Assembly: GCA_028717645.1 (NCBI GenBank)
Contig: JAQUNK010000006.1
Location: forward strand, 1 to 56,993
DNA: 56,993 nucleotides
From: Candidatus Omnitrophota bacterium
GTDB taxonomy: Bacteria; Omnitrophota; Gorgyraeia; Gygaellales; JAMWDD01
Direction of reading: 5' to 3'
The position numbers and the translations under genes were made by a program. Shown here in pieces: positions 38,465-49,240 of the stretch (the stretch's first letter is position 1; every line of letters starts with the position of its first letter). Under the pieces are notes generated by a model. The model did no database searches and was not told where the DNA came from. It worked only from the letters and a program-made list of their open reading frames with translations.

Positions 38465-39682
38465 ATGGCTAAAGGCCTGATAGTGCAAAAATTCGGGGGC
38501 AGTTCTGTGGCCAACGTCGAGCGCATTCAAAATGTGGCCAAGAGGGTGGTAGAGTATAAAAAGAAGGGCTATGACCTGGTGGTGGTGGTTTCCGCGTTAG
38601 GGGATACGACCGACGAACTCATTTCTTTATCCGAGCAGATCAATAAGCATCCTTCTGAACGCGAAATGGATATGTTGCTTTCTACCGGAGAACAGGCCTC
38701 CAGTGCGCTCCTGGCCATGGCGATACATAAATTGGGTTTTGAAGCGATCTCTTTTACCGGCGCGCAGGTCGGGATAATTACGGATACCGACTTTACCAAG
38801 GCCAAGATCATCGATATCAGCGCGGATAAGATCAAAGACGCGCTGAAGAAAAAAAAGATCGTGATCGTCGCCGGGTTCCAGGGTATTACCCGTAACCAGG
38901 ATATTACCACTTTGGGCCGAGGCGGTTCCGACCTTACGGCCGTGGCCCTGGCCAAGGCGCTCAGCGCGCGCACCTGTGAGATCTATACCGACGTAGACGG
39001 CGTTTATACCACTGACCCGCGGATAGAGCCAAAGGCAAAAAAACTCCCGCACATCACCTACGATGAAATGCTGGAGATGGCCTCCCTGGGCGCCCAGGTA
39101 ATGCAGGCGCGCTCCATAGAAGTGGCCAAAAAATTCAATGTGATCATTCATGTACGTTCGTCTTTTAACAAACACGAAGGAACGATTATTTCTAAGGAGG
39201 CAAAACGGATGGAAGAGTTTGTCATCAGCGGGGTGACCCTGAATAAGAACGAAGTCAAGATCACCATTTGTGACGTTCCGGATAAGCCCGGTGTTGCGGC
39301 AAAAATATTCAGCAAGATTTCCGAGGGTGGCGTAAATGTGGATATGATCGTGCAGAACGTCAGCCACACCCGGCAGACGGACATTTCTTTTACCGCCCCT
39401 AAAGCGGACCTCTCCAAGGTGATGAGGATAACCAAAAAGGCGGCTGCGAATATCGGTGCGGGCAAAGTATTGAAAGATGAAGATATCGCGCGCGTTTCGA
39501 TAGTCGGTGTGGGAATGAAGACCCATCCCGGTGTTGCGGCAAAGATGTTCAGTGCCTTATCCAAACACGACATAAACATCGAAATGATCTCTACCTCAGA
39601 AATAAGTATTTCTTGTATCATCAAGAAAAAATCCGGTGAGGAAGCGGTACGGGCATTACATGCCCAATTCAATTTGGCCTAA
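38465..39682 (+). CDS. lysC: Aspartate kinase
   Basis: LIVQKFGGSSVANVERIQNVAKRV...TLGRGGSDLTAVALA...two ACT domains. Confidence 0.96.
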   Translation: MAKGLIVQKFGGSSVANVERIQNVAKRVVEYKKKGYDLVVVVSALGDTTDELISLSEQINKHPSEREMDMLLSTGEQASSALLAMAIHKLGFEAISFTGAQVGIITDTDFTKAKIIDISADKIKDALKKKKIVIVAGFQGITRNQDITTLGRGGSDLTAVALAKALSARTCEIYTDVDGVYTTDPRIEPKAKKLPHITYDEMLEMASLGAQVMQARSIEVAKKFNVIIHVRSSFNKHEGTIISKEAKRMEEFVISGVTLNKNEVKITICDVPDKPGVAAKIFSKISEGGVNVDMIVQNVSHTRQTDISFTAPKADLSKVMRITKKAAANIGAGKVLKDEDIARVSIVGVGMKTHPGVAAKMFSALSKHDINIEMISTSEISISCIIKKKSGEEAVRALHAQFNLA

Positions 39683-39698
39683 AAATCCAGAGGTGAAT

Positions 39699-41261
39699 AT
39701 GCAGGTTAAATTATACGACACTACTTTACGCGACGGTTCGCAGGGCGAGGGTATCTCTTATTCGGTGAATGACAAGGTAAATATCGCGGCCAAGCTCGAC
39801 GAATTAGGCGTCCATTACATCGAAGCCGGCTGGCCGATGAACCCTAAGGATAAGCAGGTATTCGCTGCGCTGAATAAAAAGAAGTTAAAGAACGCTGAAT
39901 TGGTCGCCTTTGGTTCGACCCGCAGGGCCGATGTGAAGGTAGAGGACGATGAGAATATCAAAAGCCTGCTTGGCGCGCAAACAAAGATCATCACGGTTTT
40001 CGGCAAGACCTGGGACCTGCATGTAAGGGATGTTCTTAAAGTATCGCTGGATGAGAACTTGAAAATGATCTCGGATACAGTATCATACCTGGCGGCAAAA
40101 GGCAGAAAGGTATTTTATGATTGCGAGCACTTTTTTGATGCCTATAAGGCTAATCCGGATTATGCGCTGAAGACCTTATTATGTGCCCAGGATGCCGGTG
40201 CCAGTGCCATCGTTTTATGCGATACCAACGGCGGGACATTGACCAAGGATATTTTGAGGATCATCAAAGAGATCAGCCCGAAGATAAAAGTGGGCCTGGG
40301 TATTCATGAGCATAATGATTTAGGTTTGGGTGTAGCTAATTCTATCGCTGCGGTTGAGGCCGGATGTACTCAGGTCCAGGGCACGATGAACGGCTATGGC
40401 GAACGCTGCGGTAACGCGGACCTGGTGACGATCATCGGGATCCTGAAGACAAAGATGGGTGTTGATTGCGTTTCTGACACGCAGATCAAGGCACTTACCC
40501 CGACCGCGCATTTTATCAGCGAGATTTCCAATATGCGCCAGCAGGAGAATCAGCCGTTTGTGGGCAGGTCCGCCTTTGCGCATAAAGGAGGGGTGCATAT
40601 TAACGCGGTAATGAAGAATCCGGTTACCTATGAACATCTTGATCCGGCTGCCGTAGGAAATTATCGCCGGATCCTGGTTTCGGAATTAGCCGGTAAAACT
40701 CCCATTTTGATCAAGGCGAAAGAACTGGACCTGGACCTGGAGAAAGAATCTGCGCAGAGTAAGAAGATCTTGAAATTATTGCAGGCCCTGGAACATCAGG
40801 GCTATAGCTTTGAGGCGGCGGATGCTTCTTTCGAATTATTGGTCAAGCGCGAATTAAAGAAGTATAAGAAATTTTTTGACCTTGAGAGTTTTAAGGTGGT
40901 AATCGAAAAACACGCTGACGGCCGCATTACTTCGGAGGCAGTGATCAAGATCAAGGTAAAAGGTGTAAAAGAGCATACCGCAGCAGAAGGTGATGGCCCG
41001 GTCAATGCCCTGGATAATGCCTTGCGCAAGGCCTTGAAGAGTTTCTATCCGGCCCTGGCTAAGATGCATTTGTCAGACTTCAAGGTGCGCGTTTTGGATG
41101 CCAAGGTCGGTACTGCGGCTAAGGTGCGTGTCTTTATCCAGTCGCAGGATGAAAAAGACTCCTGGAATACGGTAGGAGTTTCGGAAAATATTATCGAGGC
41201 ATCATGGCAGGCACTTGTAGATAGCGTTGAATACAAACTATTAAAAGATAAAGTCGAATAA
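39699..41261 (+). CDS. cimA: Citramalate synthase
   Basis: VKLYDTTLRDGSQGEGISYSVNDKVNIAAKLDELGVHYIEAGWP...GIHEHNDLGLGVANSIAAVEAG; start set to ATG 39699 after GAGGTG. Confidence 0.93.
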   Translation: MQVKLYDTTLRDGSQGEGISYSVNDKVNIAAKLDELGVHYIEAGWPMNPKDKQVFAALNKKKLKNAELVAFGSTRRADVKVEDDENIKSLLGAQTKIITVFGKTWDLHVRDVLKVSLDENLKMISDTVSYLAAKGRKVFYDCEHFFDAYKANPDYALKTLLCAQDAGASAIVLCDTNGGTLTKDILRIIKEISPKIKVGLGIHEHNDLGLGVANSIAAVEAGCTQVQGTMNGYGERCGNADLVTIIGILKTKMGVDCVSDTQIKALTPTAHFISEISNMRQQENQPFVGRSAFAHKGGVHINAVMKNPVTYEHLDPAAVGNYRRILVSELAGKTPILIKAKELDLDLEKESAQSKKILKLLQALEHQGYSFEAADASFELLVKRELKKYKKFFDLESFKVVIEKHADGRITSEAVIKIKVKGVKEHTAAEGDGPVNALDNALRKALKSFYPALAKMHLSDFKVRVLDAKVGTAAKVRVFIQSQDEKDSWNTVGVSENIIEASWQALVDSVEYKLLKDKVE

Positions 41262-41266
41262 TATTC

Positions 41267-43921
41267 ATGAATGAGATTCCCTCCCGTTATAGCCCCAAAG
41301 ATACAGAGGACAAGTGGTATAAGTTTTGGGAAGAGAAGAATTTATTTTCTGCCAAGGCTGATCCCGCAAAGAAGCCGTTCTCTATAGTTATCCCTCCGCC
41401 TAACGTAACCGGCATATTACACATGGGGCACGCCCTGAACAACACTATCCAGGACATCCTTATCCGCTATCATCGCATGAAAGGCGAAGAGGCGCTTTGG
41501 ATGCCGGGGACCGACCATGCCGGCATTGCCACGCAGAATGTAGTAGAAAAATCCATTGCCAAAGAAGGCCTGAAGCGCCAGGATCTCGGCCGTGAAAAAT
41601 TCATAGAGCGGGTCTGGCAGTGGAGAGAACAATACGGCTCAACGATCATCCGGCAGCTGAAAAAGATCGGCGCCTCCTGTGATTGGCAGCGCACGCGCTT
41701 TACTATGGATGAGGAATATTCTAAGGCAGTGCTGGAAATATTCGTGCGGCTTTACGAAAAAGGCCTAATCTATAGAGGTAGTTATATTATCAACTGGTGC
41801 CCGCGCTGTCAGACCGCGCTTTCTGATGAAGAAGCTCCGCACCGCGACCTGGAAGGAAATCTCTATTATTTAAAATATCCTTTTAAAGACAATCCGGATG
41901 AGTTCGTGGTAGTGGCTACTACGCGTCCGGAAACCATGCTGGGGGATACGGCAGTAGCAGTAAATCCCAAAGATAAGCGTTATAAAAAGCACATTGGCAG
42001 GACACTGATCCTGCCTTTGGTCAACCGGGAAATAAAGATTATTGCTGATAGTATGGTAGATATGAAGTTTGGCACGGGTGCGGTAAAAGTTACCCCTGCG
42101 CATGACCCAAATGACTATGCGCTTGGCAAGAAGCACAACCTTGAATTCGTCAATGTAATGTATCCTGACGGCCGCATGAATGACCTTGCCGGCGATTATA
42201 AGGATATGGACCGTTTTGAGGCCAGAGAAGTTATCCTGGAAGACCTGAAAGAGAAGGGCCTGCTCAAGAAGATCGAGCCGCATAGTTTATCAGCTGGCCA
42301 CTGCTACAGATGCCATACCATTATTGAACCGTATTTATCCAAGCAGTGGTTTGTGAAGATGAAGCCTTTGGCTAAAGAAGCGCTGGAAGTGGTGCGTAAA
42401 GGCAAGATCAAATTCTATCCCAAGCGTTGGACCAAGGTTTATCTGAATTGGATGGAGAATATCCAGGATTGGTGTATTTCACGCCAGATTTGGTGGGGTC
42501 ACCGCATTCCGGTTTATTATTGTAAAGACTGTCAGTCCGCAGGAAAAGAAGAGAGTGTAATTGTTTCGCGGGCAAAACCCGATAAATGTCCAATTTGCGG
42601 CTCAGCTAATATTTATCAAGACGAAGATGTTTTGGACACCTGGTTTTCTTCCTGGCTTTGGCCATTTGCTACTTTTTATTGGCCCAAAGAAAGCGCTGAC
42701 CTGAAATATTTTTATCCTACCTCAACTTTGGTTACTGCACCTGAAATAATCTTCTTTTGGGTAGCGCGTATGATTATGGCTGGCCTGGAATTTATGGGCG
42801 ACATTCCCTTTAAAGATGTTTATATCCATGGTACAGTGCGCGACATTGAAGGTAAAAAAATGTCCAAATCTTTAGGCAATATCATTGATCCGCTGGAGAT
42901 CATCAATGAATACGGCACAGATGCCCTGCGTTTTAGCCTGATTGCTATCACTAGCCAGGGCCAGGATGTATTCCTGGCAAAGGAAAGATTTGAGCAGGGC
43001 AGGAACTTTGCCAATAAGATCTGGAATGCCTCGCGCTTCATTATGATGAATTTGGACCCTGTGCAAACCAAAACCTGCCTTTGTGAATTCTCTAAAAGCG
43101 AAGATTTGGACATTATCAACCGCTGGATCTTAAGCAGGTTTTACAGCACTTTAAAGCAGGTGAATAAGGCCCTGGATGGTTATAAATTCAATGAGGCGAT
43201 AAACCTGCTTTATTCTTTTTTCTGGCATGAATTTTGTGATTGGTACTTAGAGTCAATAAAAGCAGAGATCAAAGAGAAAGAGAACCAGGTAGTGATGTAC
43301 AAGATCCTGGAGAAGTTCTTAAGGTTGATCCATCCCTTTATGCCTTTTATCAGTGAAGAGATCTGGCAGAACCTGCCGCACAAAGGCGAATCGATCATGA
43401 ACCAGGCCCTACCGCACCTACAAGAGCAGTTGATCGATAAGAAAGCGGAAAAGGAAGCGGATATGCTTTTTTCGGTTATTCGTTCTGCCAGGAACCTCAG
43501 GGCAGAGATCGAGGTCAAGCCTGAACAAAAGGTCCTGCTTTCGGTCTATGCGCATACCAAGGCAATAAAGAAATTGCTCGCAGATAACCAGGCCCTGGTG
43601 ATAAAATTGAGCAATCTGGAGGGGCTGAATTTGCTGGAGGCTGCCAGGCGGCCGGAAAAAACGATCAGCGATGTAGAAAATAAGTTCGCGCAAGTCTTTC
43701 TACATTTCGGTTCTCTCATTGATATTGCTAAGGAACAGGGTAAAATAAGGCAAGAGATCTCAACTGAGTCAAAGAGGAAGGAAGCAAAGGAGAGGATGAT
43801 GGCTAATCCTGAATTTGTCAAGAAAGCTGACCCGGCGATCGTAGAAAATACGGAGCGAGAGATCAGGGAATTGGAAGAAAAGATCAAGCGTTTGGAGAAA
43901 CTGTTGGATGAGCTACGTTAA
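41267..43921 (+). CDS. valS: Valyl-tRNA synthetase
   Basis: PPPNVTGILHMGHALNNT, GTDHAGIATQ, KMSKSLGNIIDPLE. Confidence 0.97.
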   Translation: MNEIPSRYSPKDTEDKWYKFWEEKNLFSAKADPAKKPFSIVIPPPNVTGILHMGHALNNTIQDILIRYHRMKGEEALWMPGTDHAGIATQNVVEKSIAKEGLKRQDLGREKFIERVWQWREQYGSTIIRQLKKIGASCDWQRTRFTMDEEYSKAVLEIFVRLYEKGLIYRGSYIINWCPRCQTALSDEEAPHRDLEGNLYYLKYPFKDNPDEFVVVATTRPETMLGDTAVAVNPKDKRYKKHIGRTLILPLVNREIKIIADSMVDMKFGTGAVKVTPAHDPNDYALGKKHNLEFVNVMYPDGRMNDLAGDYKDMDRFEAREVILEDLKEKGLLKKIEPHSLSAGHCYRCHTIIEPYLSKQWFVKMKPLAKEALEVVRKGKIKFYPKRWTKVYLNWMENIQDWCISRQIWWGHRIPVYYCKDCQSAGKEESVIVSRAKPDKCPICGSANIYQDEDVLDTWFSSWLWPFATFYWPKESADLKYFYPTSTLVTAPEIIFFWVARMIMAGLEFMGDIPFKDVYIHGTVRDIEGKKMSKSLGNIIDPLEIINEYGTDALRFSLIAITSQGQDVFLAKERFEQGRNFANKIWNASRFIMMNLDPVQTKTCLCEFSKSEDLDIINRWILSRFYSTLKQVNKALDGYKFNEAINLLYSFFWHEFCDWYLESIKAEIKEKENQVVMYKILEKFLRLIHPFMPFISEEIWQNLPHKGESIMNQALPHLQEQLIDKKAEKEADMLFSVIRSARNLRAEIEVKPEQKVLLSVYAHTKAIKKLLADNQALVIKLSNLEGLNLLEAARRPEKTISDVENKFAQVFLHFGSLIDIAKEQGKIRQEISTESKRKEAKERMMANPEFVKKADPAIVENTEREIRELEEKIKRLEKLLDELR

Positions 43922-44753
43922 TGAATTCGAATTAAAGAATATTGTGCGTTCTGCTCTGGCTGAAGATATCGGCAAAAAAGACCTGACTACAGAGGCGTTT
44001 ATTCCTGTCCACAAACAGGCAAAAGCAGAAATACTCGCGAAGGGAAATTTTGTGGTCTGTGGTTTATATGTGGCAGAGCTGGTCTTTAAGACCCAGGATA
44101 AAGCCCTTAAATTCAGGCCTTTGGTCAAAGAAGGTGATTTGGTAAAAAAAGGTAAGGCCTTGGCAATAATTACCGGAAAGGCAAACAGTATATTGACCGC
44201 AGAACGCACTGCCTTGAATTTCTTAAGCCTGCTTTCAGGTGTGGCTACGAAGACAAGGAAGTTCAGTGAAGCGGTGAAAAAATATAAGGCAAAGATCATT
44301 GATACGCGTAAGACCGTTCCCGGCCTGCGTATTCTGGAAAAGTATGCGGTGCGCATTGGCGGGGGGTTTAATCATCGCTTAAGCCTGGATGAAATGCTCC
44401 TGGTAAAAGATAACCACTTGAAAGTGATCGGCGGCGTAACTAGGCTACATAAGGCCAACCGGCGTTATGTTATAGAAATAGAAGTAAAAAACTTAAAAGA
44501 ATTCAAACAGGCCCTGCGCTATAAACCGGATATGATCATGTTGGACAATATGAAGATCGAAGATATGCGTAAGGCAGTCCGCTTAAGAAATGTCCAATCT
44601 TCGCAATTCCTTTCTTTGCCGCGTCTGGAAGCATCCGGAGGCGTGAGCCTGAAGAATATCAGAAACATTGCTTCCACAGGCGTTGATCTTATTTCTATAG
44701 GCAACCTCACCCACTCCATAGATTCAGTAGATATCAGTTTAGAAATTCTGTAA
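43908..44753 (+). CDS. nadC: Nicotinate-nucleotide pyrophosphorylase (carboxylating)
   Basis: LAEDIGKKDLTTEAFIP...RTALNFLSLLSGVAT...DTRKTVPGLRILEKYAVRIGGGFNHR. Confidence 0.95.
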   Translation: MSYVNEFELKNIVRSALAEDIGKKDLTTEAFIPVHKQAKAEILAKGNFVVCGLYVAELVFKTQDKALKFRPLVKEGDLVKKGKALAIITGKANSILTAERTALNFLSLLSGVATKTRKFSEAVKKYKAKIIDTRKTVPGLRILEKYAVRIGGGFNHRLSLDEMLLVKDNHLKVIGGVTRLHKANRRYVIEIEVKNLKEFKQALRYKPDMIMLDNMKIEDMRKAVRLRNVQSSQFLSLPRLEASGGVSLKNIRNIASTGVDLISIGNLTHSIDSVDISLEIL

Positions 44754-44762
44754 ATACATAAA

Positions 44763-46742
44763 ATGGACAAATTTAAACTTGTTTCCAAGTTTAAACCCTG
44801 CGGCGACCAACCTAAGGCAATAAAAGAGCTGAGTGAACATATCTTTACGGGTAATCGTTTCCAGACCCTCCTGGGCGTCACTGGAAGCGGAAAGACCTTT
44901 ACCCTGGCCAATACCATTGCAAAGATAAATAAGCCCACCTTGGTCATCTCACACAATAAAACCCTGGCTGCACAGCTCTATTCAGAGTTCAAGGAATTTT
45001 TCCCGCAAAATGCCGTGGAATACTTCGTGAGTTACTATGATTATTACCAGCCTGAAGCATACGTTCCTTCTACAGACACTTATATTGAAAAAGACGCTTC
45101 GATCAACGACCGCCTGGACCGTTTGCGGCTTTCCGCCACCAGTTCGCTTATGTCGCGTAGAGACGTTCTTATCGTGGCCTCAGTGTCCTGTATTTATAAT
45201 TTGGGTTCGCCCCAGGATTACCAGGGCCTGATGGTTTTCCTGGAAAAGGGCCAGGCCTTAAGCCGGGATGACCTTTTATTGAAATTAATAGAGATACAAT
45301 ATGAAAGAAACGATTATGAGTTTACCAGGGGAAAGATCAGGGTCAGGGGGGACGTAGTTGAGGTGTTTCCCGCTTATCGGGAAATAGGGATACGTATAGA
45401 ATTTGACGGCGATAAAATAAGCCGGATCCAGGAATTCGAGCCAATGAGCGCTGAGGAAATAAACAATTTGGACAAAATAGGTATCTATCCGGCCAAACAT
45501 TTTGTGATCTCCGGCGATAAAATAGACTTTGCCATAAAGACCATAGAGCAGGAACTGAAAGAGCAGTTGGAGGCCTTAAGAAGTAAAAATAAGCTCCTGG
45601 AGGCACAGCGCCTGGAATCACGCACTAAATACGATATGGAGATGCTTAAGGAAATTGGCTATTGCCATGGTATCGAGAATTATTCGCGGCACTTGTCCGG
45701 CCGGCCGGCAGGCGCGCGTCCGTGGTGTTTGCTGGATTATTTTCCCAAAGATTTCCTGACCGTGATCGATGAATCGCATGTTACCGTGCCGCAGATCGGA
45801 GGGATGTTCGAAGGTGACCGGGCAAGAAAAAAGATTTTAGTGGAATACGGCTTCCGGCTGCCTTCCTGTCTGGACAACCGGCCCTTAAAATTCGATGAAT
45901 TCTTAGGGTTGGTTAAGCAGGCAGTCTTTGTTTCCGCCACACCTGATGAGTATGAGGTAAAATTAAGCAAGGGTTTTGTGGCTGAGCAGATCATTCGGCC
46001 CACGGGCCTGGTGGACCCGGAGATCATTGTCCGGCCGAGCCTGGGCCAGCTTGAGGACCTGATCAAGGAAATAAATCTTCGCGCCAAGCGGCACGAGCGG
46101 GTTCTGGTCACAACTTTGACCAAACGCATGAGTGAGGACCTGACCGCGTATTTAAAAGAAAAGGGGGTGCGGGTGAAATACCTGCATTCAGAAATAGAGA
46201 CCATTGAGCGGGCGAAGATCCTGCGGGAACTACGCAAAGAAGATTTTGACTGCTTGGTAGGGATAAACCTTTTAAGGGAGGGATTGGACCTGCCGGAGGT
46301 TTCTCTGGTGGCGATCCTCGACGCTGATAAAGAAGGGTTTTTACGTTCGGCCACCTCGCTTATCCAGGTAGCTGGCCGCGCCGCGCGCAATATCAACGGC
46401 ACGGTAATTATGTATGCCGATACGATGACCGGTTCGATGAAGAAGGCGATCAGCGAGAGCCGCCGCCGCCGTAAGTTACAGCTGGATTTTAACCAGAAGA
46501 TGAAGATCACCCCGCGTTCTATCGTTAAGGCGATAAGGCAGGGGATAGAGGATATGGAAGAGGCCGAAGGCGTGGTCGTAGCGCTCACCGGTGAAACCGA
46601 AGAGGATTTTCAGTTGCATTCCTATATATCCGGGTTAGAATATGAGATGGAATTAGCCGCGCGTAACCTGGAATTCGAGAAGGCGGCGAAACTGCGCGAC
46701 GAAATAAAGGCGATAAAGGATAAATATGCTCCTGGCCATTGA
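44763..46742 (+). CDS. uvrB: Excinuclease ABC subunit B
   Basis: [33 protein letters not shown]-terminal UVR motif. Confidence 0.97.
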   Translation: MDKFKLVSKFKPCGDQPKAIKELSEHIFTGNRFQTLLGVTGSGKTFTLANTIAKINKPTLVISHNKTLAAQLYSEFKEFFPQNAVEYFVSYYDYYQPEAYVPSTDTYIEKDASINDRLDRLRLSATSSLMSRRDVLIVASVSCIYNLGSPQDYQGLMVFLEKGQALSRDDLLLKLIEIQYERNDYEFTRGKIRVRGDVVEVFPAYREIGIRIEFDGDKISRIQEFEPMSAEEINNLDKIGIYPAKHFVISGDKIDFAIKTIEQELKEQLEALRSKNKLLEAQRLESRTKYDMEMLKEIGYCHGIENYSRHLSGRPAGARPWCLLDYFPKDFLTVIDESHVTVPQIGGMFEGDRARKKILVEYGFRLPSCLDNRPLKFDEFLGLVKQAVFVSATPDEYEVKLSKGFVAEQIIRPTGLVDPEIIVRPSLGQLEDLIKEINLRAKRHERVLVTTLTKRMSEDLTAYLKEKGVRVKYLHSEIETIERAKILRELRKEDFDCLVGINLLREGLDLPEVSLVAILDADKEGFLRSATSLIQVAGRAARNINGTVIMYADTMTGSMKKAISESRRRRKLQLDFNQKMKITPRSIVKAIRQGIEDMEEAEGVVVALTGETEEDFQLHSYISGLEYEMELAARNLEFEKAAKLRDEIKAIKDKYAPGH

Positions 46743-47469
46743 TATCGGCAATACTACTATTGCCTGCGGTGTGTTTTTAAAGGGCCGCCTCTTAAAGCGG
46801 GTTTCCCTGCCTACGGATACTGCTAAGTCCGTGGATCATTACCACCATTATTTCAAAGCCAAATTTAGGCGCATCGAAGATACTATAATTTGTAGCGTCG
46901 TGCCGCAGATGACCGCAATTTTGGCCAGGGCGATAAAAAAGGCCTTTAACAGAAGGCCTATAATAATAGGTAGGGATGTGTTTGTGCCGATAAAAAATCT
47001 TTACCGCGATCCCAAACAGGTGGGCCAGGATAGGCTGGTAAATGCTTATGCTGGATCCAAACTTTATGGTACGCCGCTGGTGGTCGTAGATTTTGGCACA
47101 GCCGTGACCTTTGACGCGATTTCTAAAAAAAAGGAATACCTCGGCGGTATGATCGCACCCGGCTTGATGACTTCGCTGAATGCTCTCGCTGAGCGTACTG
47201 CATTGTTGCCTAAAATAAAATTAGCCCGGCCCGGGGAACTCATCGGACGGGACACCAGGCAGAGTATGCTTAGCGGCGCAGTTTATGGAATGGGTTGCTT
47301 GGCCGACGGCCTGCTCTTAAGATTAAGGTCCAGGCTGGGGCCATCTCTAAAAGTGGTTGGTACAGGCGGAGATATAGCTTTAATAAAGCGCTTTTCTCGT
47401 CGGATAAGTATCCAGGATAAGGATCTCACCCTGAAGGGATTATCCCTGATTTATAGGCATATTTCATAA
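46726..47469 (+). CDS. coaX: Type III pantothenate kinase
   Basis: [16 protein letters not shown]...[11 protein letters not shown]...[13 protein letters not shown]...GGMIAPGL. Confidence 0.95.
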   Translation: MLLAIDIGNTTIACGVFLKGRLLKRVSLPTDTAKSVDHYHHYFKAKFRRIEDTIICSVVPQMTAILARAIKKAFNRRPIIIGRDVFVPIKNLYRDPKQVGQDRLVNAYAGSKLYGTPLVVVDFGTAVTFDAISKKKEYLGGMIAPGLMTSLNALAERTALLPKIKLARPGELIGRDTRQSMLSGAVYGMGCLADGLLLRLRSRLGPSLKVVGTGGDIALIKRFSRRISIQDKDLTLKGLSLIYRHIS

Positions 47470-47497
47470 TGTTTTGTCTAAAATTTTAAAAAAATGC

Positions 47498-47526
47498 TTG
47501 ACAAGCAATTTCTCTTATGCTATAAG
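47498..47526 (+). promoter_or_regulatory. Putative strong sigma70 promoter of the porin gene
   Basis: TTGACA (47498-47503), 17 bp, TATAAG (47521-47526). Confidence 0.75.
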
Positions 47527-47660
47527 AATGTTTAACTTACGATGAATTGCGCCTTAAGCGCAAATTTAAATCTTAAGTTCCGCTTATGGTAAAAATAATG
47601 ACCATAAGGTTAGAGATAGATGGGGGAAACAATTTTAAAGAAAACACTAAGGAGGTGTAA

Positions 47661-49160
47661 ATGGGCAAACGCATAATTATATTAGCGTTAGCAATGCTTC
47701 TGGGAACGGCTTTCTTAGCATACGCCGAAACTCAGAACATCAAAGTAAGCGGTGATTTGGAATTTTCCGCGATTTTACGCAGCCACTTCGGATTACACAA
47801 TCTTCCGGACGTTGCCGCTGCCACATATAACCCAGCCGTAGATAAGAACTCAGAGAAGTTCTTCCTGGGCCAGGCACGTGTCCGCGTGGATGCAGATCTC
47901 ACAGACAATGTTTCCGCAACCGTAAGACTGCTCTCAGAATGGGTTTGGGGCAGACAAGGCGAAAACGGCTATAATGGCGGTTTCGTAGATTACGGCGATA
48001 ACAGCATGTATGCGGAAATTGATCTTGCTTATGTTACTTTGAAAGAATTCCTTTATTCACCTTTAACCTTAACCGTTGGTCGTCAGGAATTGCATTTCGG
48101 CAATGATATGATTATTGGCGATCCTGATACGAACAGATTGGCGCATTTCAGCCATGAAAGCAGGATTCCTGCTGATCTGACCAAGAAAAAGGCATTTGAC
48201 GCTATTCGCTTTACCTTAGATTACAATCCTTTGGTAATCGATGCAGTCTATGCTCAGGTTAGAGAAGGTGGAAATACTATTACTGGTGGCGGTACTGGCG
48301 CTGGTGGTACTACAGATAACGTCAATACCCTACGTTCCGATGATGACGTCATCTTAAGAGGTATCAATGCCAAATATGATTTTGGCAAAATGAACACCAT
48401 AGGTGAGGTCTATCTTTGGAATAAAAAGATCGGACAAAAGAACTTCACTACGAACAAAGCAGATGTAGTGAATGTCTTAGGTGCCCGCGTTTCTACTGAG
48501 CCGATAGAGAACTTAACCTATCAGGTAGAAGGTGCGTATCAGTTCGGTACTTTGAACCCAGGCAATTACTCATTGGTTTATGATGGTACTGAGACTATAC
48601 ATCGCAAGGCTTGGGCAATCGAAACATCATTGAACTATGATTGGAAAAAGGTAAAGTACACCCCTTCAGCGAATTTCAGCTATGCTTATTTTAGGGGCGA
48701 TAGGCAGGATGTTTATGACCTCACTACTGGCGCGGCTGTGATTAGCCATTATCGTGGTTGGGATCCAATGTTTGAGAACCAAACATATGGCCGTATCGTA
48801 AATGCCATTTTACCTCAGACCAATATGCATATCATCGGCTTGGCTGGTTCAATGAAGCCTCGCGAAGATATGACCTTGATGGCCCAGTATTATTATTATC
48901 TCTGGGACAAAAAGTACCAGGATGGAGCTACTACTCTTGGATATTATGACAATCCGCTTGCTTCTCCATTCGGTGGATCAAATGTTATGAAGCATGCTGC
49001 AAGCCTTGGACAAGAAATAGATATGACCTTAACTTATGATTATACTGAAGACGTGCAGTTCAAGTTAATGTCAGACCTGTTCTTCCCAGGTGCTTCTTTT
49101 GGTGCTTCTAACAATGACGCAGCAGCTGAAGTCATCGGTTCGATGAAGGTGACTTTCTAA
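47661..49160 (+). CDS. Outer-membrane porin (alginate-export-like beta-barrel)
   Basis: Signal peptide IIILALAMLLGTAFLAYAE; alternating beta strands, LTVGRQELHFGNDMIIGD, C-terminal SMKVTF. Confidence 0.82.
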   Translation: MGKRIIILALAMLLGTAFLAYAETQNIKVSGDLEFSAILRSHFGLHNLPDVAAATYNPAVDKNSEKFFLGQARVRVDADLTDNVSATVRLLSEWVWGRQGENGYNGGFVDYGDNSMYAEIDLAYVTLKEFLYSPLTLTVGRQELHFGNDMIIGDPDTNRLAHFSHESRIPADLTKKKAFDAIRFTLDYNPLVIDAVYAQVREGGNTITGGGTGAGGTTDNVNTLRSDDDVILRGINAKYDFGKMNTIGEVYLWNKKIGQKNFTTNKADVVNVLGARVSTEPIENLTYQVEGAYQFGTLNPGNYSLVYDGTETIHRKAWAIETSLNYDWKKVKYTPSANFSYAYFRGDRQDVYDLTTGAAVISHYRGWDPMFENQTYGRIVNAILPQTNMHIIGLAGSMKPREDMTLMAQYYYYLWDKKYQDGATTLGYYDNPLASPFGGSNVMKHAASLGQEIDMTLTYDYTEDVQFKLMSDLFFPGASFGASNNDAAAEVIGSMKVTF

Positions 49161-49173
49161 TACTGAAATTGTG

Positions 49174-49223
49174 ACGCAAAAAACCCTCGAAGGAGTGATC
49201 CTTCGGGGGTTTTTTGTTGCGTA
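49174..49223 (+). terminator. Rho-independent terminator downstream of the porin gene
   Basis: ACGCAAAAAACCCTCGAAGG-agtgat-CCTTCGGGGGTTTTTTGTTGCGT. Confidence 0.85.
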
Positions 49224-49240
49224 AACTTTTAAGGACCCAA

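Noticed and set aside
38627-39526. 299-aa minus-strand ORF opposite lysC
   Set aside because: Antisense shadow of a clear aspartate kinase; no family resemblance.
45737-46588. 283-aa minus-strand ORF opposite uvrB
   Set aside because: Antisense shadow; Ser/Arg-rich codon-bias artefact.
49214-49240. Upstream TTG start for the GH57 gene
   Set aside because: Overlaps the terminator tail; ATG 49241 gives the canonical GH57 start (MLYLAFIYHMHQP).
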